This document shows, in pieces, positions 49,558 to 58,819 of a DNA stretch of 64,000 nucleotides. The position numbers were made by a program, and so were the translations under genes. The stretch covers positions 5,952,001 through 6,016,000 of the forward strand of contig NZ_CP109592.1 of the NCBI RefSeq assembly GCF_036250675.1, read 5' to 3'. Every line of letters starts with the position of its first letter. Within the stretch, counting starts at the first letter, position 1. The notes under the pieces were generated by a model, which had not been told where the DNA came from, ran no database searches, and saw only the letters and a program-made list of their open reading frames with translations. This stretch comes from Streptomyces sp. NBC_01689 (lineage in GTDB: Bacteria > Actinomycetota > Actinomycetes > Streptomycetales > Streptomycetaceae).

Positions 49558-51645
49558 ATGCCCGAGGGCCCCGAAGAGCCCTTCGTCTGGCCCGAAGCGG
49601 CCCAGGCGACGTCGACCTGGCCGCAGGCCGGAATCGACTCCGCGGGCACGGGTGACGCGGAAGCGGAATCCGATACGGAGATCGAACACGAGGCCGAAAC
49701 GGCTCGTGCGGCTGCGGTGGAGCAGGGCGCGACGACGCCGTCCCGAACCGGGACGGAACCGCGAACCGGGACGGAACCGCGAACCGGGACGGAACCCCGA
49801 ATCGGGGCGGACCGCCGCACGGGCGCGGACCGGAGAGCCGGCGCGGACCGCGGATCTCGCACGCGGCGGCCGAGTTGGGCGGAACGTGAGGAGCCGGCGG
49901 ACCGTGAGAGGCCCCCGGCGAGCGGGACGCCCACGGAGCCTCAGACGTCCGCGGGCCGTGACAGGCTCGCGGACCGTGACAGGTCCGCGGAGAGCGCGGC
50001 GTTCGGGGCCCGCGGGATGCGGGCGACGCGTGCGCTGCCGGGGGACGGCCTGATGCCGACGGACCCCGGGGTGCCCACCGGGCGCCCGACACCGCCGGAC
50101 GGCCCGACACCGCCGGACGGCTCGATACCGGCGGGCGGTGAGCCCCGGGCGGGCAGCCCGGCGCCGGGGGACCCCGCGGCGTCGACGGACCGCCCGGCGC
50201 GCGCGGACGGGCCGGGTCGGGTGCACCGTGCGGTCTCCGAGGACGGTGTGCCGGCACCGGACCGGGAGGCGCTCACCGCCGATCGCGGGGCGCCGGCTGA
50301 ACGCGGGACGCCGGCAGAGCACGGGGCGCGGGCGGCCCGCGTACCGGCGGACCACCCGATGCCGGTGACCCGTGTGATGCCGGTGGACATCCCGGTGACG
50401 GGGGACCGGCCGGCCACCACGGCCCCCTCGACGTCGGCGGACGCTCACGGGCCGGGTGCCGGCTCGGCCGTGTCGGACCGCGCCGGGCCGGTGAACAGCT
50501 GGGCCGTGTCCGGCCGTTCCGGATCGGGGAACGGTCCGGTCACGTCGGGCGGCGCCGGGTCGGTGGACAGCCCGGCCGCCCCGGACCACCCCTGGCCGGC
50601 TGACCCGCCCGCTTCGGACCGTCCCGAGCCGGTGGAAGGCCCGGCCGGTCCGGGCGGGGAGGTGTCCGGGAGGAGCCCGGTGGCTCCGGGATCTCCCGGC
50701 GGGGCCGGAGGGCGGGCGGGAAGCGGCTGGCCCGAGGTACCGGGGGGTCGCGTCACGGCCGCTCGACGGGCCGGCACGGACCGTGCCGCCGACGCGAGCC
50801 GACGCCTTGCCGTAGACGCGGGGCACGGCCGTCCCGCCGGAGACGCGCCGGACGACGGCCCCCGTACCGCCGTCGGCCCCGCCGGTTCCGTTCCCTGGGA
50901 GCGGCCCGGGGTGCCGGACCACACCCACGATCCCCACGAGGTGACCGTCCAGCTCGACGGCACCGGACGGCGGCTGGAGGGCGGGACCGCCGGCCGCACC
51001 GGGGACGCCCCGGGCGCGTCCGGCGGCCCGGTCGGCGCGGACGGTTCCGACGCCCCGGTCTTCGTCGACGCGTCGGGACGCCGCAGCCGCAGATTCCGCC
51101 GCCTCGGCATCCTGGTCGGCGTCGCCTGCGCCGTGTACGCCGTGGTCATCGTCGCCACCCTGCTGTCGGGCAACTCCGAGGCGCCCTGGCTGCCGGTGCC
51201 CGGCCAGGAGGACGACCCGCCGGCGGGCCAGGTCCACACCTCACCGCTGCCCACCGACTCGGTGAAACCCTCCGGCGCGAGCGGCGGCGCGCCCGTCGCG
51301 AGCACGGCGGCCGGCGGCGGCACCGGGCCCACCTCGGACGTGGCGCCGACGCGCGCCGCCTCGGGCCGCGCCACTCCGTCGGGCACGCCCGCCCGCTCCG
51401 AACCCCCGGCGTCCCCGAGCGGCAAGCCGGAGCCGAGCGCCGGCGGCACCGAGGACCCGGTGGTCCCCCCGTCCCCGCCGGCGTCCAGCCCTCCCGCGCC
51501 CACCCTCTCGACGGGCCCCTCCACGAGCCCCTCGGAGAGTCCGGTCGGCGCCGGCGGAACCGTCGCGGACGGCCCCGCCGCGCCGCACCCCTTCGCCTCG
51601 GCGCCCGGCACGGCCGGCACCCCGCTCCCGGAGAACCTCCTCTGA
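49558..51645 (+). CDS. matA: MatA-like single-span protein with very long disordered cytoplasmic region
   Basis: About 695 residues. The first 510 are Pro/Gly/Ala/Arg/Asp-rich and disordered, with short tandem repeats such as GTEPRTGTEPR and GADRRTGADRR. One membrane span follows at about residues 514-540 (LGILVGVACAVYAVVIVATL), then a Pro/Ser/Thr-rich outer part of about 150 residues. The stop overlaps the matB ATG by one base. The position directly before a deacetylase/GT2 fusion matches matA of the Streptomyces mat (mycelial aggregation) locus. The start is uncertain. ATG 49444 is also in frame, but codons 49444-49557 have poor GC bias. The exact role is unknown. Confidence 0.7.
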   Translation: MPEGPEEPFVWPEAAQATSTWPQAGIDSAGTGDAEAESDTEIEHEAETARAAAVEQGATTPSRTGTEPRTGTEPRTGTEPRIGADRRTGADRRAGADRGSRTRRPSWAEREEPADRERPPASGTPTEPQTSAGRDRLADRDRSAESAAFGARGMRATRALPGDGLMPTDPGVPTGRPTPPDGPTPPDGSIPAGGEPRAGSPAPGDPAASTDRPARADGPGRVHRAVSEDGVPAPDREALTADRGAPAERGTPAEHGARAARVPADHPMPVTRVMPVDIPVTGDRPATTAPSTSADAHGPGAGSAVSDRAGPVNSWAVSGRSGSGNGPVTSGGAGSVDSPAAPDHPWPADPPASDRPEPVEGPAGPGGEVSGRSPVAPGSPGGAGGRAGSGWPEVPGGRVTAARRAGTDRAADASRRLAVDAGHGRPAGDAPDDGPRTAVGPAGSVPWERPGVPDHTHDPHEVTVQLDGTGRRLEGGTAGRTGDAPGASGGPVGADGSDAPVFVDASGRRSRRFRRLGILVGVACAVYAVVIVATLLSGNSEAPWLPVPGQEDDPPAGQVHTSPLPTDSVKPSGASGGAPVASTAAGGGTGPTSDVAPTRAASGRATPSGTPARSEPPASPSGKPEPSAGGTEDPVVPPSPPASSPPAPTLSTGPSTSPSESPVGAGGTVADGPAAPHPFASAPGTAGTPLPENLL

Positions 51646-53861
51646 TGGCCTCCCGTACCAGCGCACCCGGGTCCGCTCCCGGTGCGCGGCGCCCGGTCCC
51701 CGACGCCCGGCGCCGACGGCTGCCGATGCGCTTCCTGCTCCCCTCGCTGCTCCTGGTCACCCTGCTCGCGATGCTGATGCTGCGCGGCTACGTCCACAGC
51801 GAGATACTCGCCGACCACCGGATCAGGCCCGAGGCCGCGACCGACAAGGTGCCCGAGAAGATCCTCGACGGCGGCCCGGTCATCGACACCCGCAACGGCC
51901 GCACGACCAGTCTCGGCGTCCCCGACCACCGGATCGTCCTCACCTTCGACGACGGGCCGGACCCGAAGTGGACGCCCAAGGTCCTCGACGTCCTCAAGAA
52001 GCACCACGCGCACGGCGTCTTCTTCGTCACCGGCACCATGGCCTCGCGCTATCCGGAACTGGTGCGGCGCATGGTCGAGGAGGGGAACGAGGTGGGCCTG
52101 CACACCTTCAACCACCCCGACCTCTCCTACCAGTCGAAGGAACGCATCGACTGGGAGCTGTCCCAGAGCCAGCTGGTACTGGAGGGCGCGGCGGGCATCC
52201 GGACCTCCCTCTTCCGCCCCCCGTACTCCTCCTTCGCCGACGCCATGGACAACCGGTCCTGGCCGGTGACGAAGTACATCGGGTCCCGCGGTTACATCAC
52301 CGTCGTCAACAACACCGACAGCGAGGACTGGAAGAAGCCCGGCGTCGACGAGATCATCCGCCGCGCCACCCCCAGGGGCGGCAAGGGCGCGATCGTCCTC
52401 ATGCACGACTCGGGCGGTGACCGGCACCAGACGGTGGCGGCGCTCGACAGGTTCCTGCCCGAACTGCAGCGGCGGGGCTACGAGTTCCAGAACCTCACGC
52501 AGGCGCTCGACGCCCCCAGCGCGCACACCCCGGTCACCGGCCTCGACCTGTGGAAGGGCAGGGCCTGGATCCATCTGGTGGGGGCCTCCGACGACGTCGC
52601 CGACGTCCTGGTCGCCGGTATCGCCGTCATCGGGGTCCTGGTCTTCACCCGCTTCGGGATGATGCTCGTGCTCTCCGCCGCACACGCGCGCCGGGTGCGC
52701 CGCGACGGCTTCCGCTGGGGTCCGGTCCCGGTCACCGAACCGGTGTCGGTGCTCGTGCCGGCGTACAACGAGGCCAAGTGCATCGAGAACACGGTCCGTT
52801 CCCTCATGGCGAGCGAGCACCCCGTCGAGGTCGTGGTCGTCGACGACGGTTCGAGCGACGGCACGGCGCGGATCGTCGAGGACCTGCGGCTGCCGAACGT
52901 CCGCGTCGTGCGCCAGCTCAACGCGGGCAAACCCGCGGCCCTCAACCGGGGCGTGGCCAACGCCCGCCACGACATCGTCGTGATGATGGACGGCGACACC
53001 GTCTTCGAACCGGCCACCGTCGGTGAACTGGTGCAGCCCTTCGCCGACCCGGGCGTCGGCGCGGTCGCCGGCAACGCGAAGGTCGGCAACCGCGACAGCC
53101 TCATCGGGGCCTGGCAGCACATCGAGTACGTGATGGGCTTCAACCTCGACCGCAGGATGTACGACATCCTGCGCTGCATGCCGACCATCCCCGGAGCGGT
53201 CGGCGCCTTCCGCCGGTCCGCCCTGGAGCGGGTCGGCGGCATGAGCGACGACACGCTCGCCGAGGACACCGACATCACGATGGCCCTGCACCGCGACGGC
53301 TGGCGGGTGGTGTACGCGGAGAAGGCGCGCGCCTGGACCGAGGCCCCGGAGTCCGTGCAGCAGCTCTGGTCCCAGCGCTACCGCTGGTCGTACGGCACGA
53401 TGCAGGCGATCTGGAAGCACCGCAGAGCCGTCGTGGAGAAGGGCCCCTCGGGCCGCTTCGGACGGGTGGGCCTGCCCCTGGTCGCACTGTTCATGGTGCT
53501 GGCCCCGCTGCTCGCCCCGCTGATCGATGTCTTCCTGCTCTACGGCGTGGTGTTCGGGCCGACGCAGAGGACGCTCGTCGCCTGGCTCGGTGTCCTCGGC
53601 GTCCAGGCGGTCTGCGCGGCGTACGCCTTCCGGCTCGACCGCGAGCGCATGACCCACCTCGTGTCGCTCCCGCTCCAGCAGATCCTCTACCGGCAGTTGA
53701 TGTACATGGTCCTGATCCAGTCCTGGATCACCGCTCTCACCGGAGGCCGGCTGCGCTGGCAGAAACTCCGGCGGACGGGCGTGGTGGAGGCGCCGGGGGC
53801 GATCCCGAGGCAGCGCAACGCGCAGAGCGAGAACGAGAAGGACCGGAGGCCGGTCGGATGA
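51645..53861 (+). CDS. matB: MatB-like bifunctional polysaccharide deacetylase / GT2 synthase (poly-N-acetylglucosamine type)
   Basis: In this 738-residue protein, one span near residues 28-47 precedes an extracytoplasmic NodB deacetylase domain. Its motif 1 is LTFDDGPD at about residue 98, and its motif 2 is HTFNHPD at about 153, with the metal-binding His pair. Motif 3 is RPPYSS and the late motif is VLMHDSGG. A second span lies near 315-340. A cytoplasmic processive GT2 follows, with VSVLVPAYNE, VVDDGSSDGT, MMDGDT, EDTDIT and QRYRW. Three more spans follow. The arrangement corresponds to PgaB-like plus PgaC-like activities in one chain: synthesis and partial deacetylation of a beta-linked GlcNAc polymer. 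It is coupled to both neighbours. Confidence 0.87.
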   Translation: MASRTSAPGSAPGARRPVPDARRRRLPMRFLLPSLLLVTLLAMLMLRGYVHSEILADHRIRPEAATDKVPEKILDGGPVIDTRNGRTTSLGVPDHRIVLTFDDGPDPKWTPKVLDVLKKHHAHGVFFVTGTMASRYPELVRRMVEEGNEVGLHTFNHPDLSYQSKERIDWELSQSQLVLEGAAGIRTSLFRPPYSSFADAMDNRSWPVTKYIGSRGYITVVNNTDSEDWKKPGVDEIIRRATPRGGKGAIVLMHDSGGDRHQTVAALDRFLPELQRRGYEFQNLTQALDAPSAHTPVTGLDLWKGRAWIHLVGASDDVADVLVAGIAVIGVLVFTRFGMMLVLSAAHARRVRRDGFRWGPVPVTEPVSVLVPAYNEAKCIENTVRSLMASEHPVEVVVVDDGSSDGTARIVEDLRLPNVRVVRQLNAGKPAALNRGVANARHDIVVMMDGDTVFEPATVGELVQPFADPGVGAVAGNAKVGNRDSLIGAWQHIEYVMGFNLDRRMYDILRCMPTIPGAVGAFRRSALERVGGMSDDTLAEDTDITMALHRDGWRVVYAEKARAWTEAPESVQQLWSQRYRWSYGTMQAIWKHRRAVVEKGPSGRFGRVGLPLVALFMVLAPLLAPLIDVFLLYGVVFGPTQRTLVAWLGVLGVQAVCAAYAFRLDRERMTHLVSLPLQQILYRQLMYMVLIQSWITALTGGRLRWQKLRRTGVVEAPGAIPRQRNAQSENEKDRRPVG

Positions 53862-55279
53862 CGACGCACGAGTACACGGCGGGGGCGACCCCACCGCCGG
53901 GTGCCGCCCATGTCGGCACCGGACGGGAGCCGTCGGGACGGGAGCCGTCGGGGGAGCCGTCGGGACCGGAGCCGTCCGGGCCGGTGGAGCCGTACGGACC
54001 CGAGCCGTCCGGACGGGCGGGCGCGTCGGCGTCGCCGGAGGTGCCGGCGCCCGCCGCGGTGTCCGCACCGGCGGAGGCGGCCGGGGCCGGTAAGCCGGGC
54101 CGTGACCGCTACCTCGACCTGCTGCGCTCGATCGCCCTGGTGCGGGTGATCGTCTACCACCTCTTCGGGTGGGCGTGGCTGTCGGTGCTGTTCCCCTCCA
54201 TGGGTGTGATGTTCGCGCTGGCGGGCTCGCTGATGGCCCGGTCGCTGAGCCGGCCGGCGCGGAGCGTGATCCGCGGACGCGTGCGCCGTCTGCTGCCCCC
54301 GCTCTGGGCCTTCGGCGCGGTCGTGCTGGTCCTGATGTTCTCGGGCGGCTGGAACCCCGCGCGCGACCCGGACACCGGCGGCGGGGTGTGGGGCGTCGCC
54401 GACGTCCTCAACTACCTCCTCCCGGTCGGCGCCCCGCCCTATCCCGCACACCTCGGCTCCGACTCCGGGCTGCTGGACGCGACCTGGGCGGAACAGGCCG
54501 CGGGCCCGCTCTGGTACCTGCGTGCCTACCTGTGGTTCGTCGTCGCGTCCCCGCTTCTGCTGTGGGCGTTCCGCCGCGTCCCGTGGGCGACCCTGCTCGC
54601 CCCGCTCGCGCTGACGGCGGTGGTCGGCACCGGGCTGGTCACGCTTCCCGGCGAGACGGGCAACGCGGTCACCGACTTCGCGGTCTACGGCGGCTGCTGG
54701 GTCCTCGGGTTCGCCCACCACGAGGGGATGCTCACCAAGGTCCCCCGCTATCTCGCGATCTCGGGCTCGACGGCGGTGATGGCCTTCGCCCTCTGGTGGG
54801 CCTCGGGCCATCTGGGACCCGAGGGCTGGGACCTGAACGACATCCCGCTGGCCGACGCGCTGTGGTCCTTCGGCTTCGTGGTGATCCTGCTCCAGTACAG
54901 CCCGTCCTGGAGGGAACTGCCGGGCCGCCTGGCCAGGTGGGACAAGGCGGTGACGCTGTCCAACAACCGCGCGGTCACCATCTATCTGTGGCACAACGTG
55001 CTGATCATGGCCACGTTCCCGATCGTCGACCGGATGTACGACCTGCCGTTCATGGACGGCGACGGTGCGACGGCCGCGCTGGACGCGACGTACACGCTCT
55101 GGACGTTCGTCCTGGTGTGGCCGCTGACGGCGCTGGCCGTGCTGGCCTTCGGCTGGATCGAGGACCTCGCGGCGAAGCGCGCCCCACGGCTGTGGCCGGA
55201 CGGACCGGCGCGCGGCACCTCGCGGGGCGGCCACCGGAGCCCGTCCCGCGCGCCCTCACGGAGCGGCCACCGCGCGTAG
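53858..55279 (+). CDS. Membrane acyltransferase (acyltransferase 3 family) of the mat operon
   Basis: In this 473-residue protein, the first 80 residues are Pro/Ser/Glu-rich with PSGREPSGEPSG-type repeats. Ten or so spans follow, with the family 3 signature RDRYLDLLRSIALVRVIVYH (the His of the RxxxH region) and FPSMGVMFALAGSL. GPLWYLRAYLWFV and the late NNRAVTIYLWHNVLIM also fit. The ATG overlaps the matB stop by 4 bases. Enzymes of this family O-acylate polysaccharides, so it probably modifies the polymer made by MatB. Confidence 0.87.
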   Translation: MTTHEYTAGATPPPGAAHVGTGREPSGREPSGEPSGPEPSGPVEPYGPEPSGRAGASASPEVPAPAAVSAPAEAAGAGKPGRDRYLDLLRSIALVRVIVYHLFGWAWLSVLFPSMGVMFALAGSLMARSLSRPARSVIRGRVRRLLPPLWAFGAVVLVLMFSGGWNPARDPDTGGGVWGVADVLNYLLPVGAPPYPAHLGSDSGLLDATWAEQAAGPLWYLRAYLWFVVASPLLLWAFRRVPWATLLAPLALTAVVGTGLVTLPGETGNAVTDFAVYGGCWVLGFAHHEGMLTKVPRYLAISGSTAVMAFALWWASGHLGPEGWDLNDIPLADALWSFGFVVILLQYSPSWRELPGRLARWDKAVTLSNNRAVTIYLWHNVLIMATFPIVDRMYDLPFMDGDGATAALDATYTLWTFVLVWPLTALAVLAFGWIEDLAAKRAPRLWPDGPARGTSRGGHRSPSRAPSRSGHRA

Positions 55280-55465
55280 GGCCGGGCGTGGGCTGCCCGT
55301 ACGCCGGGAAGGGGCACCTCACCGTCGCCCCCGCGCCGAGGTGAGAGCAACGTTCCGCTCCGGTCACCCGCGGCCACAGCCCGGAAACGCGTCCTTCCTA
55401 CCTTCGGGACCGAGCAGGTCGTCGGCCGACGCCTGGGCACCGCACCGGAGAACCGTGGAGGCGTC

Positions 55466-56845
55466 ATGACAGTCCCGAGCGCAGCCCCCGCCCGGAACAG
55501 GGGAGGCCGCTGGATCGAGGAGTGGGACCCAGAGGACGAGACCTTCTGGAGGGAGAAGGGAGCGCGGATCGCCCGGCGCAACCTGCTCCTGTCCGTGCTC
55601 TGCGAACACATCGGCTTCTCGGTGTGGACCCTGTGGTCGGTCATGGTGCTCTTCATGGGACCCGAGTACGGGCTCACCCCCGCCGACAAGTTCCTGCTCA
55701 CCTCGGTGGTGACGCTGGTCGGGGCCGTGGTGCGGGTGCCGTACACCTACGCGGTGGCGGTCTTCGGCGGCAGGAACTGGACGATCGTCTCCGCGTGCCT
55801 GCTGCTCGTACCGACCGTCGCCGCGTTCGTGGTGATGGAGCCGGGCACCTCCTTCACGACCTTCCTGCTGGTCGGTCTGCTCGCCGGTGTCGGCGGCGGC
55901 AACTTCGCCTCCAGCATGACCAACATCAACGCGTTCTTCCCGCTGCGCCGCAAGGGCTGGGCGCTCGGTCTCAACGCGGGCGGCGGCAACCTCGGCGTGC
56001 CCGTCATCCAACTCGTGGCGCTCGCGATCATCGGCGCGCACGGCGGGCCCCGCGTGCTGCTCGGCGTCTACATCCCGCTCGTCCTCGTCGCCGCCGCGCT
56101 CGCCGCCGTCCACATGGACAACATCGCGTCCGTGCGCAACGACACCGGGGCCGCCCGGGACGCCGTGAAGGACGCCCACACCTGGATCATGGCCTTCCTC
56201 TACACCGGCACCTTCGGGTCGTTCATCGGCTACGGGTTCGCCTTCGGGCAGGTGCTCCAGAGCGAGTTCGGGCGTACGCCCCTGCAGGCGGCCTGCGTCA
56301 CCTTCGTCGGGCCGCTGCTCGGTTCGCTGATCCGCCCGGTCGGCGGGCGGCTCGCCGACCGGTACGGCGGGGCGCGGATCACGCTGTGGAACTTCGTCGC
56401 CATGGCCGGCGCGACCGGTGCCGTCGTGGCCGCCTCGGTCCAGAGGTCGCTGCCGCTGTTCACCGCCGCCTTCATCGCGCTGTTCGTGCTCACCGGCCTC
56501 GGCAACGGCTCGACGTACAAGATGATCCCGGGGATCTTCCAGGCCAAGGCGGTCGCCCGCGGCCTGCGCGGGGAGGAGGCCTCCTCCTACGGGCGGCGGC
56601 TGTCCGGGGCCTCCATGGGACTCATCGGCGCGGTGGGCGCGCTCGGCGGCGTCGGCATCAACCTCGCCCTGCGGCAGTCCTTCCTCACCCGCGGCTCCGG
56701 CACCGGCGCCTTCGTCGCCTTCCTCGCCTTCTACGGGCTGTGCTTCGCGGTCACCTGGGCCGTATACCTTCGCGGGACCGCGCCCCGGAGCCGTACCGTC
56801 GCGGCCGCGGAGCCGCAGCCGGGGCCGGCCTACGCCGAGGTCTGA
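55466..56845 (+). CDS. narK: Nitrate/nitrite transporter (MFS)
   Basis: This 459-residue twelve-span protein begins WDPEDETFWREKGARIARRNL, common in actinobacterial NarK (given as WDPEDETFWREKG). The nitrate signature regions are GVGGGNFASSMTNINAFFP (span 5) and GLGNGSTYKMIPGIF (span 11), with Arg residues in spans 2 and 8 in place. GTGGAGG precedes the ATG. It imports nitrate or exports nitrite. Directly downstream is the nitrate-assimilation regulator nnaR, and a GTCAC...GAAAC pair about 80-100 bases upstream vaguely resembles a GlnR site. Confidence 0.9.
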   Translation: MTVPSAAPARNRGGRWIEEWDPEDETFWREKGARIARRNLLLSVLCEHIGFSVWTLWSVMVLFMGPEYGLTPADKFLLTSVVTLVGAVVRVPYTYAVAVFGGRNWTIVSACLLLVPTVAAFVVMEPGTSFTTFLLVGLLAGVGGGNFASSMTNINAFFPLRRKGWALGLNAGGGNLGVPVIQLVALAIIGAHGGPRVLLGVYIPLVLVAAALAAVHMDNIASVRNDTGAARDAVKDAHTWIMAFLYTGTFGSFIGYGFAFGQVLQSEFGRTPLQAACVTFVGPLLGSLIRPVGGRLADRYGGARITLWNFVAMAGATGAVVAASVQRSLPLFTAAFIALFVLTGLGNGSTYKMIPGIFQAKAVARGLRGEEASSYGRRLSGASMGLIGAVGALGGVGINLALRQSFLTRGSGTGAFVAFLAFYGLCFAVTWAVYLRGTAPRSRTVAAAEPQPGPAYAEV

Positions 56846-56846
56846 C

Positions 56847-56899
56847 GTAACACGGGTGACATCACCGGGAACCGGGCCTGTCACGGGGCGTTGACAGGC
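56847..56899 (+). promoter_or_regulatory. 11-bp-phased GlnR-like boxes and 8-bp-arm palindrome upstream of nnaR
   Basis: GTAAC (56847), GACAT (56858), GAACC (56869), GTCAC (56880) and TTGAC (56891) start exactly 11 bp apart. This resembles the gTnAc-n6-GaAAc box array of GlnR. Overlapping it, GCCTGTCA (56876-56883) and TGACAGGC (56892-56899) form a perfect inverted repeat with an 8-bp spacer, ending 46 bases before the nnaR ATG. The palindrome may be an operator or a narK terminator. Confidence 0.5.
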
Positions 56900-56945
56900 T
56901 CGGGCGGCCGCAGGCGCACGAGGACTCCAGCGTGAGACGAGACCC

Positions 56946-58124
56946 ATGTACGAGGAACAGCAGCGAACCGGACCACCCGACCACGGCCCCCTCTCGGGGT
57001 TCACCGTGGGCGTGACGGCCGCACGGCGGGCCGACGAACTCGGCGCGCTGCTCCAGCGGCGCGGCGCCTGTGTCCAGCACGCCCCCGCCCTGCGCATCGT
57101 GCCGCTCGCCGACGACGGCGAACTGCTCGCCGCCACCGAGGAACTGATCGGCCACGCCCCGGACGTCGTGGTGGCCACGACCGCCATCGGCTTCCGCGGC
57201 TGGATCGAGGCCGCGGACGGCTGGGGACTGGGCGAGGGCCTGCTCGGACGGCTGCGCGGGGTCGAGGTCCTCGCGCGCGGACCGAAGGTCAAGGGCGCGA
57301 TACGGGCCCAGGGACTCACCGAGAAGTGGTCGCCGTCCTCCGAGTCCATGGCCGAGGTCCTCGACCGGCTTCTGGCGGAGGGCGTGGAGGGCCGCCGGAT
57401 CGCCGTACAGCTGCACGGTGAACCGCTCCCCGGGTTCGTGGAGTCGCTGCGGGCGGCGGGCGCCGAGGTGGTGCCGGTGCCGGTGTACCGGTGGATGCCG
57501 CCGGAGGACATCGGCCCCGTCGACCGGCTGCTCGACGCCACCGTCACCCGGGGCCTGGACGCGCTCACCTTCACCAGCGCGCCCGCCGCCGCCTCGCTGC
57601 TCTCCCGCGCCGAGGGACGGGGCCTGCTGCCCGAACTGCTCGCCGCGCTCCGGCAGGACGTGCTGGCCGCCTGCGTCGGCCCGGTCACCGCGCTGCCGTT
57701 GCAGGCCCACGGTGTCGCCACGGTCCAGCCCGAACGGTTCCGGCTCGGCCCGCTCGTCCAACTCCTCTGCCAGGAACTCCCGTCCCGTGCCCGCACGTTG
57801 CCGGTCGCCGGCCACCGCGTGGAGATCCGCGGGCACGCGGTGCTGGTGGGCGGCGCGCTGCGGCCCGTACCGCCCGCCGGGATGTCCCTGCTGCGGGCCC
57901 TGGCGAGACGGCCGGGCTGGGTGGTGGCGCGGGCCGAACTCCTGCGGGCGCTGCCGGGCAGCGGACGGGACGAGCACGCCGTCGAGACCGCCATGGCCCG
58001 GCTGCGCGGCGCGCTGGGCGTCCCCGGACTCATCCAGACCGTGGTCAAACGCGGCTACCGGCTGGCCCTCGACCCCGCCGCCGACTCCAAGTACGCCGAC
58101 GAACGCACCCCGTCAGGCAATTGA
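56946..58124 (+). CDS. nnaR: NnaR-like regulator: uroporphyrinogen-III synthase-like domain plus winged helix
   Basis: In this 392-residue protein, residues about 17-260 form a HemD (uroporphyrinogen-III synthase) fold (GFTVGVTAARRADELGALL, TSAPAAASLL). Residues about 285-380 form an OmpR-type winged helix (GMSLLRALARRPGWVVARAELL, VKRGYRLAL). This domain pairing and the location after narK match NnaR, described as a co-activator of nitrate/nitrite assimilation genes in S. coelicolor. The HemD part may be a ligand sensor rather than an enzyme. The 3' end overlaps the convergent DUF1772 gene by 70 bases. Confidence 0.85.
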   Translation: MYEEQQRTGPPDHGPLSGFTVGVTAARRADELGALLQRRGACVQHAPALRIVPLADDGELLAATEELIGHAPDVVVATTAIGFRGWIEAADGWGLGEGLLGRLRGVEVLARGPKVKGAIRAQGLTEKWSPSSESMAEVLDRLLAEGVEGRRIAVQLHGEPLPGFVESLRAAGAEVVPVPVYRWMPPEDIGPVDRLLDATVTRGLDALTFTSAPAAASLLSRAEGRGLLPELLAALRQDVLAACVGPVTALPLQAHGVATVQPERFRLGPLVQLLCQELPSRARTLPVAGHRVEIRGHAVLVGGALRPVPPAGMSLLRALARRPGWVVARAELLRALPGSGRDEHAVETAMARLRGALGVPGLIQTVVKRGYRLALDPAADSKYADERTPSGN

Positions 58125-58618
58125 GGGAGCGTCAGGGCTCGGACGAGACAGACCAGGGCGGACGTCGACAGCAGGGCCCGTACGACGTTCCAGGCGACCC
58201 AGGTGTCCTCGAACCGCTCGCGCACGGCCGCCGGGTCGGCGATCCGCGCCGGGTCGCCCGCGCCCGCGAGGCGGTCGTTGAGCGGCACGTTCACCACCGT
58301 GGTGACGAGCAGGACGAGCGCGTGGGCGGTCAGGGCGGCCCACACCCACCGGCGGCGGCCGGACCCGCGCGACCGCCGTGCGCAGACGGCGGTGAGGACC
58401 GGCGCGCCCAGGAAGCCCGCGAAGAACACCGGGTTCTGGATCGCGTCGTTGATGTCCGTCATGACCCGGATGAAGACGCGGTCGTCGCTGCGCGCCAGTG
58501 CGGGCATGACGGCGCAGGCGAAGATGGAGAAGACGCCCGCGACCAGACCCGACGCGACCGTCGCCGCACCCAGGACACCTGTGGCGGCAGACGGCCGCCC
58601 CGTGCTGTTCTCTGTCAT
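58055..58618 (-). CDS. DUF1772 (anthrone oxygenase-like) membrane protein
   Basis: This 187-residue protein has four hydrophobic segments. VASGLVAGVFSIFACAVMPAL at the start, VFIRVMTDINDAIQNPVFF and NVPLNDRLAGAGD followed by WVAWNVVRALLS are typical of the DUF1772/anthrone oxygenase family, whose members are mostly uncharacterised. The coding end runs 70 bases into the convergent nnaR gene on the other strand. ATG 58618 is used. The substrate is unknown. Confidence 0.82.
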   Translation of the reverse strand: MTENSTGRPSAATGVLGAATVASGLVAGVFSIFACAVMPALARSDDRVFIRVMTDINDAIQNPVFFAGFLGAPVLTAVCARRSRGSGRRRWVWAALTAHALVLLVTTVVNVPLNDRLAGAGDPARIADPAAVRERFEDTWVAWNVVRALLSTSALVCLVRALTLPQLPDGVRSSAYLESAAGSRASR

Positions 58619-58819
58619 GGGGCCGAGTCAACGGGCCTGGCGGGAAAGGGGACATGGCCGAGGCGCGCGGCCGCATGCGCGGACGTCCGGCCGGCGCTCC
58701 GCGCGCCCGCCCCATGTCCGTCGGCGGCCCGACCGGTACCGGGTCTTCCGGCGGCGCGCGCGGGCATGCACTGTAGGGGGTACCCCCCACGGCGGTAACC
58801 CCAAGGCGGTGACAGGCGG

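Noticed and set aside
49543..51237. 564-codon antisense open frame inside matA
   Set aside because: Low-complexity Arg-rich translation. The plus frame has the membrane span and the coupled stop/start with matB.
55363..55388. GlnR box upstream of narK (GTCAC...GAAAC)
   Set aside because: Spacing of 21 bases between the pentamers does not fit the 11-bp period, so it is mentioned only as a weak possibility in the narK entry.
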